A stretch of DNA of 64,000 nt from CAVPLM01 sp964497095 (GTDB taxonomy: Bacteria; Actinomycetota; Thermoleophilia; RBG-16-64-13): the NCBI GenBank assembly GCA_964497095.1, contig CAZCCL010000002.1, positions 1 to 64,000 of the forward strand, in the 5' to 3' direction. A program made the translations under genes and the position numbers. Positions 40,889 to 49,366 of this stretch are shown here, one piece after another (positions within the stretch are counted from its first letter, which is position 1; each line of letters opens with the position of its first letter). Under the pieces are notes generated by a model. It saw nothing but the letters and a program-made list of their open reading frames with translations, was not told the origin of the DNA and did no database searches.

Positions 40889-41914
40889 ATGGAAGAAGTG
40901 CAGTTGCCACTCAATCACGAGCGAGAAGCCAGAGCTATGAGCGGCTGGGGGATGCTCGTGGCGGTGATCGTGATCTTCGTCGTCGGCATCGCCCTGCTGG
41001 TGACTGCCGCCGTAAATGGAAACGGGCTGAGTACCGGGGAGATCTGGGCTCTGGTGGGTCCGGGCATCGCCCTTCTGATTCTCGGCTCTTTCCTCAGTCC
41101 CGGCTTCTTCACCCTCGAGCCCAACGAGACCCGGGTCTTGGTGCTGTTCGGTGCCTACAAGGGCACCGTGCGCCAGGGCGGGTTCCGATGGGCCAACCCC
41201 TTCTACTCGAACGGTCCCACGGTCAAGACCACAGCCGACGGCCGGGGCGGCGAGGGAGCCGGCGGCGCTTCTGCCGGCGCCGGCAAGAAGGGCCAGCCCT
41301 CGCGGGCGCCTAAGAAGTTCCCGCGCTACAAGATCTCGGTGCGGGCCCGCACCCTCAACGGTCCCAAGCTGAAGGTCAACGACCGCCGCGGCAACCCGGT
41401 GGAGATCGCCACGGTGGTGGTCTGGCGGGTCAAGGACACCGCTCAAGCGGTGTTCGATGTCGAGGACTTCGAGCTCTACGTGGAGACGCAGAGCGAGACC
41501 GCCCTCAGGCACCTGGCCAGCTCGTATGCGTACGACCATGGAGAAGAGCACGAGATCACCCTGCGTAGCAACGTGGACGAGGTGTCGCAGGCGCTCAAGG
41601 ACGAGCTGGGGCGAAGACTCGCCCGCGCCGGGGTGGTGGTCGAGGAGGCCCGTCTTACCCATCTGGCCTACGCGCCCGAGATCGCCCAGGCCATGCTGCG
41701 CCGGCAACAGGCCGAAGCGATCATCGACGCCCGCCAGAAGATCGTGCACGGGGCGGTGAGCATGGTCGACATGGCCCTCCGCGAACTGGCCGAGAAGAGC
41801 GTGATAGACCTCGATGACGAGCGCAAGGCGGCCATGATCAGCAACCTGATGGTCGTACTGTGCGGCGAATCCGAGGTGCACCCCGTGGTGAACGCCGGGA
41901 CCCTGTACCAGTAG
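40889..41914 (+). CDS. SPFH/band 7 membrane protein
   Basis: A 341-aa stomatin/prohibitin/flotillin-type protein. Two N-terminal TMs (about 20-42 and 50-70) precede the SPFH domain (from LEPNETRVLVLFGAYKGTVRQGGFRWANPF to about 270). A Gly/Ala-rich insertion of about 30 residues (TADGRGGEGAGGASAGAG region, near 115-140) interrupts the SPFH domain. The C-terminus is helical and ends in the GESEVHPVVNAGTLYQ tail typical of the YdjI-less bacterial group. Start ATG 40889 has AAGGAGG 5 nt upstream. Likely oligomerises at the membrane. The following ribbon-helix-helix gene is its frequent partner. Confidence 0.88.
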   Translation: MEEVQLPLNHEREARAMSGWGMLVAVIVIFVVGIALLVTAAVNGNGLSTGEIWALVGPGIALLILGSFLSPGFFTLEPNETRVLVLFGAYKGTVRQGGFRWANPFYSNGPTVKTTADGRGGEGAGGASAGAGKKGQPSRAPKKFPRYKISVRARTLNGPKLKVNDRRGNPVEIATVVVWRVKDTAQAVFDVEDFELYVETQSETALRHLASSYAYDHGEEHEITLRSNVDEVSQALKDELGRRLARAGVVVEEARLTHLAYAPEIAQAMLRRQQAEAIIDARQKIVHGAVSMVDMALRELAEKSVIDLDDERKAAMISNLMVVLCGESEVHPVVNAGTLYQ

Positions 41915-42001
41915 GCCTGAGGCGATGTCGATCGCGATCAGGTTTCTCGTGAGGGTGGAGCGGGCACAAAAAGGCGATCCAACCCGTCGGAGCGCGGGCT
42001 G

Positions 42002-42199
42002 ATGGCCGAGCGGAAGCAGTTCTTGCTGCGCATCGATCCCGGATTGTGGGCCGATCTGGAGTCTTGGGCCGCAGATGAGCTCCGCAGCGTCAACGGGCAG
42101 ATCGAGTACGTACTCCGAGAAGCGGTGCGCGCGCGCAAAGGTAGCCACGAGAAAGGACCTGAGGATGAGAGACCCTCGGCTGGACAGGCTCGCCGATAA
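42002..42199 (+). CDS. Arc-type ribbon-helix-helix protein
   Basis: A 65-aa small DNA-binding-type protein. KQFLLRIDPGLWADLESWAADELRSVNGQIEYVL fits the ribbon-helix-helix fold: strand KQFLLRI, helix 1 LWADLESWA, helix 2 NGQIEYVLREAV. This type commonly follows SPFH genes. The C-terminal 20 aa are charged and overlap the start of the aminopeptidase gene by 35 nt. It may repress the SPFH operon; no toxin-like gene is adjacent. Confidence 0.75.
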   Translation: MAERKQFLLRIDPGLWADLESWAADELRSVNGQIEYVLREAVRARKGSHEKGPEDERPSAGQARR

Positions 42200-43271
42200 C
42201 CTGCTCGACTATTCACTCGAGCTGCGACCGGGCGAGAAGGTTGGCATCGATGGAGAGACCGGTGCCCGAGACCTGATGGTCGCCCTGGTCGAGGCGGCCT
42301 ATCGGCGGGGCGCCGTGCCGTTCGTAGAGGTGGGCGATGCCAAACTGCGGCGGGCCTGGCTGCTGGGCGCCACGCGCGAGCAACTGGATCTCCGGGCATC
42401 GTGGGAGCTCAAGAAGTTCAAGGACCTCGACGCCAGTCTGTACATCCTCGCGGGTGACAACGCCTCGGAGTTGGCCGATGTGCCTCCGGGAGTCCTGGAG
42501 GCCTCTCGGTTGGCCAACGAACCGCTCATGGAGGTGGTCCTAGCCAAAAAGTGGTGTCTGCTCCGATTCCCCACGCCCGCGGCCGCCCAGGCGGCGGGGA
42601 TGTCCACCGAAGCTTTCGAGGATTTCTGCCTGGACGTCTCCAGCCTCGACTACGCCCGCATGGACCAAGCCATGGACCCCTTGGTAGACCTGATGGAGCG
42701 CACGGATAGGGTGCGGATCGTCGCGCCCGAGACCGAGCTTTCCTTCTCGATCAAGGGTGTCCCGGTCATCAAGGCGGCCGGTAAGAACAACATCCCCGAC
42801 GGAGAGGTGTTCACGGCCCCGGTGCGGGACTCGGTGGAGGGCGTCATCTTCTTCAACACCCCGTCTCTCGAGGACGGTACGACCTACGAGCGAGTACGCT
42901 TGACCTTCGAGGAGGGGCTGGTCGTGGAAGCCGATTGCGGCGAACCGGAGAAGATCCGGCAGGTCCTCGACACCGATGCAGGCGCTCGGTACGTGGGCGA
43001 GTTCGCCCTCGGCGTGAATCCACGCATCGACCGTCCCATGAAGGACACGCTCTACGATGAGAAGATCGGCGGCAGCCTGCATATCGCTCTGGGACGAGCC
43101 TACGAAGAGGCCGACAACGGAAACCGCTCGAGCGTCCATTGGGACCTCGTACTGATACAGACGCGCCAGTGGGGCGGAGGCCAGATCTACTTCGATGACG
43201 TTCTGATCCGCCGGGACGGTCGCTTCGTGCTCCCGGAACTGCAGGGGCTCAACCCCGAGAACCTCGTCTGA
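42165..43271 (+). CDS. M29-family metalloaminopeptidase
   Basis: A 368-aa thermophilic-type (AmpS/PepS/aminopeptidase T) dimetal peptidase. Start MRDPRLDRLADNLLDYSLELRPGE is typical. Conserved regions include LANEPLMEV, FSIKGVPVIKAAGKNNIPDGEVFTAP (Glu ligand), the FALGVNPRIDRPMKDTLYDEKIGGSLHIALG metal/active-site block, and HWDL near the end with His and Asp ligands. ATG 42165 is chosen over the longer frame because homologues begin here; it overlaps the ribbon-helix-helix gene. Cytosolic peptide degradation. Confidence 0.92.
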   Translation: MRDPRLDRLADNLLDYSLELRPGEKVGIDGETGARDLMVALVEAAYRRGAVPFVEVGDAKLRRAWLLGATREQLDLRASWELKKFKDLDASLYILAGDNASELADVPPGVLEASRLANEPLMEVVLAKKWCLLRFPTPAAAQAAGMSTEAFEDFCLDVSSLDYARMDQAMDPLVDLMERTDRVRIVAPETELSFSIKGVPVIKAAGKNNIPDGEVFTAPVRDSVEGVIFFNTPSLEDGTTYERVRLTFEEGLVVEADCGEPEKIRQVLDTDAGARYVGEFALGVNPRIDRPMKDTLYDEKIGGSLHIALGRAYEEADNGNRSSVHWDLVLIQTRQWGGGQIYFDDVLIRRDGRFVLPELQGLNPENLV

Positions 43272-43321
43272 ACGTTCCCACCGGGGAGAAGGCGGACGCC
43301 TCGAGCAGGGGAAGGAGAAAG

Positions 43322-43765
43322 CTGGAGCGCTACGATGCGATCATAATCGGTAGCGGTCAGGCCGGTGTTCCCCTTGCCCGTGATCTCGCCGAGGCCGGTT
43401 TTAAGACCGCCCTGATCGAAGGTACACGTCGGCGGTATCTGCCACAACGAGGGCTGTACTCCCACCAAGACGATGGGGGCCAGCGCCCGAGTGGCCTATC
43501 CGGCACGAAGGGCCGGCGATTACGGGATCACCGCCGGTCCGGTCACCGTCGACATGCACGCTCTAAGCTCCCCGGGTCTTCGTAAACACCGGAGCCCGAC
43601 CGGGCGCATCCTTGGGGCCGCCGTGTTGGGCGTCAACGGAGGGGGCTGGCGGCGCTCATCGAGGTGGCCATGCTGGGTGTTCTCACCGCCGGCGAGCTAC
43701 ACGATGCAGTCTTCGCCCACCCGACCCTAGCCGAATCCTTGAAGAATCTCTTCGCAGCCAACTAA
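43322..43765 (+). pseudogene. eroded FAD-dependent disulfide oxidoreductase (mercuric reductase-like)
   Basis: Remnants of a pyridine nucleotide-disulfide oxidoreductase, normally about 450-480 aa, squeezed into 444 bp. The N-terminus is YDAIIIGSGQAGVPLARDLAEAGF (FAD fingerprint, in two blocks). A frameshift after LIEG leads to HVGGICHNEGCTPTKTM, with the redox Cys pair. After VDMHAL most of the protein is deleted; a fragment VFVNTGARP in another frame and then GRILGAAVLGV remain. A further 1-nt shift is needed before LAALIEVAMLG and AGELHDAVFAHPTLAESL of the dimerisation domain, ending at a TAA. An AAGGAG precedes a CTG where the start codon should be. Clearly non-functional. It ends head-on against the MFS gene. 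Confidence 0.85.
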
Positions 43766-45138
43766 GTCATCTTAGGGCGTCTTGGGGGCGCGGGAGCGGA
43801 CGGTTGTCCGCCTTCCGTGCCCTGCTCTCTGACCGTCTCGTCCGATCCCTCCGATCCCGGAGTAGGCAGTTGGTCGGATGCCTTTCCCGCCCGCCGATAG
43901 AGTGGCACGGAGACGAGGTATATCACTCCGCCCACGGTATAGGCGACCGCCTTTGAGGCGACCTGGGCCCCGTAGCCCAGCCCGACTTGCCCGACCACGG
44001 CACCTATGTCGGAGAAGAAGGAGTCGAAGGACAAGACAGTGGCCCGCTGGGCGGAAGGGATGTATTCGTTGATGTAGGCCTGCCTTACGGGCCTCAGTAT
44101 GCCGTCCAGCAGACCGAACCCCGCCAGGAACACCACCATCAACACGAAAGCCGCGATGCTTGCCCCGCCGGATATCAAGCCGGTGACGCCCAGACCGATA
44201 GCGCCCAGTGCCATGCCCGCCGACGTCCAAACGAGCACGGTGGCTGATCGGCTTCCAAGTCTGGAACTGGTGATGCGCCCCACCATGGTGTTGCCGGCGA
44301 CCCCGGACAGTGCAAAGAGCCCCGTGATGGCTCCGGCCACCCAGACAAGGTTCTCCCTCCCCAGTAGCTCCAGAGCATACGGCTGCGAAGCGTAGAACAA
44401 GTACCAGGTAAGAAGCCCGCTAACCGAAGATGTGAAGAGAAGCGGTCTGACCACTGGGTGACGCCAGCCGTAAGTGATGCCTGCCTGAAATATCTTGCGG
44501 CTTTCATCGCCGAAGCGCGAGATCTTGAGCGGCCGCGGAGTGAACCCTATGTCGCGCATGAAGACCAAGGTGATCGCAAACGCAAACACCAGTAGTCCCG
44601 TGCGGACCAGGTAGGGGAAGGCCAGATTGACTTGACCGAGGAAGCCACCTCCCAAGGTGCCGATCAGCATGGCTACGCCTATAAAGATGCCGCTACGGGC
44701 GAACACCCGGTCCTTCTTGCCCACGTACCCGGTCGCATCGAGGGCGTCCACCATCCAGGCATCGACCGCGCCTGTCTGGCAGGTGAAGCCGAACCCTAAC
44801 AGGATCGAGAACAGGATGAATCCGGCAAGTCCCCAGTCGAACACGGAAGAGCCCACGTAGCCGAGGGTTGCGACGGCGAGTGCCGCGATCCCGATGAGGA
44901 ACGACGCCCTGCGGCCGATGGTGTCGGCGATGACCCCAGTGGGCACCTCGAACACTATCTGGCCCGCGCTGAAGGTCGCGTTGACCACCATCACCGTGAA
45001 TATGTTGAGGCCCGCGTCGAGCAGGAACAGGGTGTTGACGCCCCATATGATCGAGGCGGAGAGGGTGAAGAGAGCGTTCAAGGTGTAGTACGTACGCTCG
45101 ATGCGAACGGGGGTTATCTCAACTGCGGGAGGATTCAT
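43762..45138 (-). CDS. MFS transporter at the end of the peptide transporter operon
   Basis: A 458-aa major facilitator with about 12 TMs, TMs beginning near TYYTLNALFTLSASIIWGVNTLFLL. FEVPTGVIADTIGRRASFLIG is the motif A-like loop. The last 40 aa are charged and Pro-rich. It begins 3 nt after the stop of the DppB-like permease and so is the last gene of the peptide ABC transporter operon. It may export or import a related compound (siderophore or peptide); the substrate is not evident. Confidence 0.88.
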   Translation of the reverse strand: MNPPAVEITPVRIERTYYTLNALFTLSASIIWGVNTLFLLDAGLNIFTVMVVNATFSAGQIVFEVPTGVIADTIGRRASFLIGIAALAVATLGYVGSSVFDWGLAGFILFSILLGFGFTCQTGAVDAWMVDALDATGYVGKKDRVFARSGIFIGVAMLIGTLGGGFLGQVNLAFPYLVRTGLLVFAFAITLVFMRDIGFTPRPLKISRFGDESRKIFQAGITYGWRHPVVRPLLFTSSVSGLLTWYLFYASQPYALELLGRENLVWVAGAITGLFALSGVAGNTMVGRITSSRLGSRSATVLVWTSAGMALGAIGLGVTGLISGGASIAAFVLMVVFLAGFGLLDGILRPVRQAYINEYIPSAQRATVLSFDSFFSDIGAVVGQVGLGYGAQVASKAVAYTVGGVIYLVSVPLYRRAGKASDQLPTPGSEGSDETVREQGTEGGQPSAPAPPRRPKMT

Positions 45139-45141
45139 CTA

Positions 45142-46086
45142 TCACCGGTATCTGATGCGCGGGTTGAGGAGTGCATAGATGATATCGGCGGCCAGATTTG
45201 CCAGCGCAAAGATGGCCACTATCAGCATGGTGGTCGATTGGATCAGTGGCAGATCGCGTCGCTGTACGGCATAGAGCACCAGCCGTCCCAACCCTGGATA
45301 GCTGAAGACCGATTCGGTGATTATCAGCCCGCCCATGAGCCATCCGACCCCGGCCGCTATGACGGTAACCGTAGGTAGGAGCGAATTCCGCAGCACGTGT
45401 TCGAACAGCACCCGGCTGGTCGACAGTCCCTTCAAGCGGGCGGTGCGCACGTAGTCGCTCTGGAGCACCTCGACCGTTCCCGAACGGGTCATGCGGACAA
45501 CGTACGCGAGGCTGGCGAGCGACACGGTCATCGCGGGCAGGATGAGACTGGGCAGGGCACTGAAGAACGAAGCGTCGGGCGGGATCGCCGACGAGGAAGG
45601 GAACCAACCCAAAGCACGGGAGAAGATCGCCACGACCAGTATGGCGGTGACGAACTCGGGAAGGCCGACGAAGGCCAGCGACCCCGCCGAGATGACTTGG
45701 TCGAGCGCAGAGTTCCTTCGCCATGACGCCACCACTCCCAGGAATATGCCAAGGGGGACATACATGAGGAAGGCTACGAGCGCCAACATGGCGGAATTGC
45801 GCAGTCTCTCCAAGGTGATGGCACGCACTTCTTGCTGTGTGCTTATAGAGGTTCCCCAGTCTCCTTGGACCAGATCGCCCAGCCAGTTCCCATATTGGAC
45901 TATCAGCGGCTGATCGAGTCCCAGTTCCTGTCTCAGGGCATCCCTTGCTTCCTCGGAGGCCTCTCGACCGAGCACCATTGTGGTGACGTCGCCGGGGAGC
46001 ACGTGAGTGGCCGCGAACACGAGCATGCTGGAAAGAAGGAGAGTCAATACGACAAAACCGAGGCGCCGAAGAACGAAGCGGGTCAT
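45142..46086 (-). CDS. peptide ABC transporter permease (DppB-like)
   Basis: A 314-aa inner-membrane subunit. N-terminus FVLRRLGFVVLTLLLSSMLVFAATHVLPGD is the family hallmark; the EAA loop SDYVRTARLKGLSTSRVLFEHVLRN contacts the ATPase. Six TMs. ATG start overlaps the stop of the double ATPase gene by 4 nt. Works with the permease at 48476-49366. Confidence 0.93.
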   Translation of the reverse strand: MTRFVLRRLGFVVLTLLLSSMLVFAATHVLPGDVTTMVLGREASEEARDALRQELGLDQPLIVQYGNWLGDLVQGDWGTSISTQQEVRAITLERLRNSAMLALVAFLMYVPLGIFLGVVASWRRNSALDQVISAGSLAFVGLPEFVTAILVVAIFSRALGWFPSSSAIPPDASFFSALPSLILPAMTVSLASLAYVVRMTRSGTVEVLQSDYVRTARLKGLSTSRVLFEHVLRNSLLPTVTVIAAGVGWLMGGLIITESVFSYPGLGRLVLYAVQRRDLPLIQSTTMLIVAIFALANLAADIIYALLNPRIRYR

Positions 46087-48461
46087 CGACCGCCCCCTTC
46101 CGGCTCAGGCGGTCCCGTAGCCCCCATCTGCCTTTTCGGTTCAACTGGGCCAGGGGGATCGGCTGCGGTCCGGCAGTCCGTCCGGGCTCGGAGCTGCAGC
46201 TGCAGCAAATCGGTCGGGGGGATGTGACAGCGGGTGGCATGGTCGGGGGCGTCGGCGTCGGTCTCGAAAGAGGTCGGTTCGTCGTCGGCACTCAGCCAGG
46301 GCGGCTCCACCGTGGCGCAGATCTCTCCGAGATAGCGTGGACAGCGGGGATGGAATCGGCAACCGGACGGGACCTCGCCCGCTGGGGGAGGTCCCCCGCG
46401 GAGTTCGAGGCGGGTCCTTCTTGCGCGTGGGTCCGGCACCGGTATGGCTGAAAGGAGGGCTTCCGTATAAGGGTGATAGGGAGGCGAAAGGACCCGGGCC
46501 GCCTCTCCTTGTTCCACCAATGTCCCCAGGTACATCACCGAGATCCGATGGGAGAGATGCTGGACCGCCGTCACATCATGAGAGATGAAGAGGTATGAGG
46601 TGCCCTGCTCCTCCTGCAGATCGACCAGGAGGTTCATGAGCGAGCCCTGCACCGACACGTCCAGGGACGAGATGGGCTCGTCACAGATCACCAAGTCCGG
46701 GGCGGCTGCAAACGCCCGGGCGATGGCGACCCGCTGCTTCTCCCCGCCACTGAGTTCCGCAGGGTAGCGGTGCAGGTAATCTTCAGGCAATCGTACTGCG
46801 GCCAGTAGGTCACGCGCCCGGCGAACGGCGGCATCATGCTTCATGTTCTGGAGAGTCAGCAGGGGACGCGTGATCGCCTGCTCTACGGTGCGCCTGGGGT
46901 TCAGGGAAGCATCCGGATTCTGGAAGACCATTTGCAGGCGCTGCAGTACTTCACGATCTCGGTCGGTGGTCAGGGGGGCCAGGGCCTCGCCCTCCAGCAA
47001 TATCCGGCCTGAGGATGGGGCGGAAAGCCCTCCGATTAGGCGGGCAAGAGTGGTCTTACCACTTCCACTCTCTCCTACCAAGCCGAGCGTCCGGGCCGGA
47101 TCGACCCAGGTCGTAACTCCGTCGACCGCATGGATAGCCTGTTTTCTGCCGCGAACGGGGTAGAACTTGCCAACGTCTTTCACGCTGATCAGGTGGTCTC
47201 CAGCGGTGGAGAGGGACGCCGACCCATTAGGCTGCGCCTCTTCCTCGGAACGGGTCCCAAGGACGTCGGAGGGGGTCGTCTGCTGTTTCGCCGGTCTGCC
47301 GTGCCGGGGGAGCGTGATGGCCTCGCGGCGGCCGGAATCCGTGAGGAGAGATTCCCATCTCAAACAGGATGTGCTCCGGTTCTCGGCCGTCCGCATCTGG
47401 GGTCGCCCGGCCCGACAGGCGTCCACGGCTATCGGGCAGCGGGGAGCGAAGAGACATCCTGGCGGAAGGTCGTTCAAAGGGGGCAGCGAGCCCGGTATGG
47501 CCGCGAGGCGAGGGGCAAGTCCGTCCGATCTGCGGCCGTCTAGCGGGCGGCCGGTTGAGCGCGAACCGGCAGTAGGAAGAGCTGGGTCGCTTGAGCCGGG
47601 TCCGTTCTCAGAGCCGGACTTGAACCGGGGCACGCAATTGAGCAGGTTGATCGTGTAGGGATGTAGGGGCCGCTCGAAAAGATCGACCACGCTCCCCTGT
47701 TCTACAACCTCACCGGCATACATGACCGCGACCCGATCACACACACGTGCCACTACACCAAGATTGTGCGTGATGTAGAGAATGGCCGTGCTGAACTGGT
47801 CTTTGAGATCCTCCAGCAGATCGAGGACCAAAGCCTGAGTGGTGACATCGAGCGCAGTGGTGGGTTCGTCAAGGATCAAGAACTCAGGACTCGTGATCAG
47901 CGCCATTCCTATCGCCGCGCGCTGGAGCATGCCTCCTGAAAGCTGGTGGGGATAGCTGTCCAGCACGGAACGAGGATTGGGCATGTCTACGCGGTCCAGC
48001 ATGGCCAGGCTGGATTTCCTGGCCGCCTCCCGGCTCTGGCCAAGGTGGCGTCGGGCCATCTCGTCGAGTTGGCGTCCGATGGTCAGCGACGGATTGAAAG
48101 CTCCCAGAGGGTTCTGACTGACGAACCCGACCCTCGAGCCCCAGACCTGCCGGAGCTTCTTGCGTGAAAGAGCAGAGAGTTCGGTGTTGCCGAGTTGTAC
48201 GAAGGAGCCATCCGCCAGCCGGCCGTTATCGGGAAGGTAGCCCACCGTCCCCAAAGCCAGAGTGGTCTTTCCCGAGCCCGATTCGCCGACCAATCCCAGG
48301 GTCTCTCCCGGGGCCAAGGCCAGGCTGACGCCTCTGACGGCCGGAATCAGGCCACTCTCCGTCCAGTAGATGATGGAGAGGTTGCCGATCTGCAGGGCGG
48401 GCCGTCTCTCCTCCGACTTCGTGCCGCTGGCTCGCGTGACCTCTGGCTTCATCTCGTCCAT
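46083..48461 (-). CDS. peptide ABC transporter, two ATPase domains fused (DppD-DppF)
   Basis: A 792-aa fused ATPase that powers a peptide/nickel-type ABC importer. Domain 1 (about 25-330): GLVGESGSGKTT, LSGGMLQR, FLILDEPTTALD and the oligopeptide C-terminal motif FAPRCPIAVDAC. Domain 2 (about 425-700): GLVGESGSGKTT again, LSGGEKQR, LVICDEPISSLD and HPRCPRYLGEIC. The Cys-rich tails may hold Fe-S, as in DppD/F. ATG 48461 (MDEMKPEV) starts 14 nt after the permease stop; the longer frame to 48638 overlaps the permease. The fusion fixes one copy of each ATPase. Confidence 0.92.
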   Translation of the reverse strand: MDEMKPEVTRASGTKSEERRPALQIGNLSIIYWTESGLIPAVRGVSLALAPGETLGLVGESGSGKTTLALGTVGYLPDNGRLADGSFVQLGNTELSALSRKKLRQVWGSRVGFVSQNPLGAFNPSLTIGRQLDEMARRHLGQSREAARKSSLAMLDRVDMPNPRSVLDSYPHQLSGGMLQRAAIGMALITSPEFLILDEPTTALDVTTQALVLDLLEDLKDQFSTAILYITHNLGVVARVCDRVAVMYAGEVVEQGSVVDLFERPLHPYTINLLNCVPRFKSGSENGPGSSDPALPTAGSRSTGRPLDGRRSDGLAPRLAAIPGSLPPLNDLPPGCLFAPRCPIAVDACRAGRPQMRTAENRSTSCLRWESLLTDSGRREAITLPRHGRPAKQQTTPSDVLGTRSEEEAQPNGSASLSTAGDHLISVKDVGKFYPVRGRKQAIHAVDGVTTWVDPARTLGLVGESGSGKTTLARLIGGLSAPSSGRILLEGEALAPLTTDRDREVLQRLQMVFQNPDASLNPRRTVEQAITRPLLTLQNMKHDAAVRRARDLLAAVRLPEDYLHRYPAELSGGEKQRVAIARAFAAAPDLVICDEPISSLDVSVQGSLMNLLVDLQEEQGTSYLFISHDVTAVQHLSHRISVMYLGTLVEQGEAARVLSPPYHPYTEALLSAIPVPDPRARRTRLELRGGPPPAGEVPSGCRFHPRCPRYLGEICATVEPPWLSADDEPTSFETDADAPDHATRCHIPPTDLLQLQLRARTDCRTAADPPGPVEPKRQMGATGPPEPEGGGR

Positions 48462-48475
48462 CCGAGGCGCCTTGC

Positions 48476-49366
48476 CTATTTCGCCCGAGTCGAGCCGGGA
48501 GGACTGAACACATGACGCAGGCCATCGGACATGAGACTCGTGCCGATAACAAGCAGAGAGATCGCGGAGGCCGGGAAGATGAGCATCCAGGGGGCCGCGT
48601 CGAAAAACGTCCGCGCCTCGTTCACCTGGCGCCCCCAATCGGGAGACGGGGGCTGCACCCCCAGACCCAGGAACCCTAGGGACGCCACTAGGAAGATGGA
48701 GTAGGCGAACCTGACGGAGGTCTCCACCAACAGAGGAGGTATCGAGTTGGGGAGGATCTCGCGGAAAAGGATATGACGCCGACTTTCCCCCGCCAGTCGA
48801 GCTGCTTCGACGAACTCGCGGGTGCGGAGGTCCAGCACCATACTCCGGGCGATGCGGGCGAACATCGGGATGTAGAGGACTGTGATGACGAGGACGAGGT
48901 TGAGGCTCGACGGTCCGGCGGTAGCCACGAGGACCAGAGCCAGCAGCAGGGCGGGAAAGGCTAGAAGCACGTCGAGGATCCGCATGATGGCCTCGTCGTA
49001 CAAGCGGCCCACATAACCGGCCAACAGGCCCAGGGAGGTGCCGATTATCGCTGCCAGGAGCGTCCCTGCACCGCCGAGGAGGAAGACCGCGCGGGCTCCG
49101 ACCAGCACCCGGCTGAAGACATCACGCCCGAAATTGTCCGTCCCCATCGGGTGCTGGAGCGAAGGGGCCTGTAGCCTGATCGAGGCATCCTGGGCGGCGT
49201 AGTCATAGGGCGCGATAAGGGGCCCTAAGAGGGCTATCAATAGGAACAAGACGAAGATGACGGTTCCGGCGAGGGCTACGGGCTGGCGACGGAGCCGACG
49301 CCAGTAAACGGTGGCCCCCCGTCGCCGGGGGGCCGGGACTGTGGCCTCTTCGATCTTCTCCGTCAA
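48476..49366 (-). CDS. peptide ABC transporter permease (DppC-like)
   Basis: A 296-aa permease. The N-terminal RRQPVALAGTVIFVLFLLIALLGPLIAPYD, then HPMGTDNFGRDVFSRVLVGAR, is the DppC/OppC signature, and REFVEAARLAGESRRHILFREILPN is the EAA loop. Six TMs. Its start overlaps the binding-protein stop by 4 nt, and its stop lies 14 nt before the ATPase gene. Confidence 0.94.
   Translation of the reverse strand: MTEKIEEATVPAPRRRGATVYWRRLRRQPVALAGTVIFVLFLLIALLGPLIAPYDYAAQDASIRLQAPSLQHPMGTDNFGRDVFSRVLVGARAVFLLGGAGTLLAAIIGTSLGLLAGYVGRLYDEAIMRILDVLLAFPALLLALVLVATAGPSSLNLVLVITVLYIPMFARIARSMVLDLRTREFVEAARLAGESRRHILFREILPNSIPPLLVETSVRFAYSIFLVASLGFLGLGVQPPSPDWGRQVNEARTFFDAAPWMLIFPASAISLLVIGTSLMSDGLRHVFSPPGSTRAK

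Noticed and set aside
42002..42199. Ribbon-helix-helix gene as a toxin-antitoxin antitoxin
   Set aside because: The neighbours are an SPFH protein and a full-length M29 peptidase; no toxin-like gene is adjacent.
45119..46291. 390-aa leftward frame over the DppB-like gene
   Set aside because: Shadow of a permease with all family motifs.
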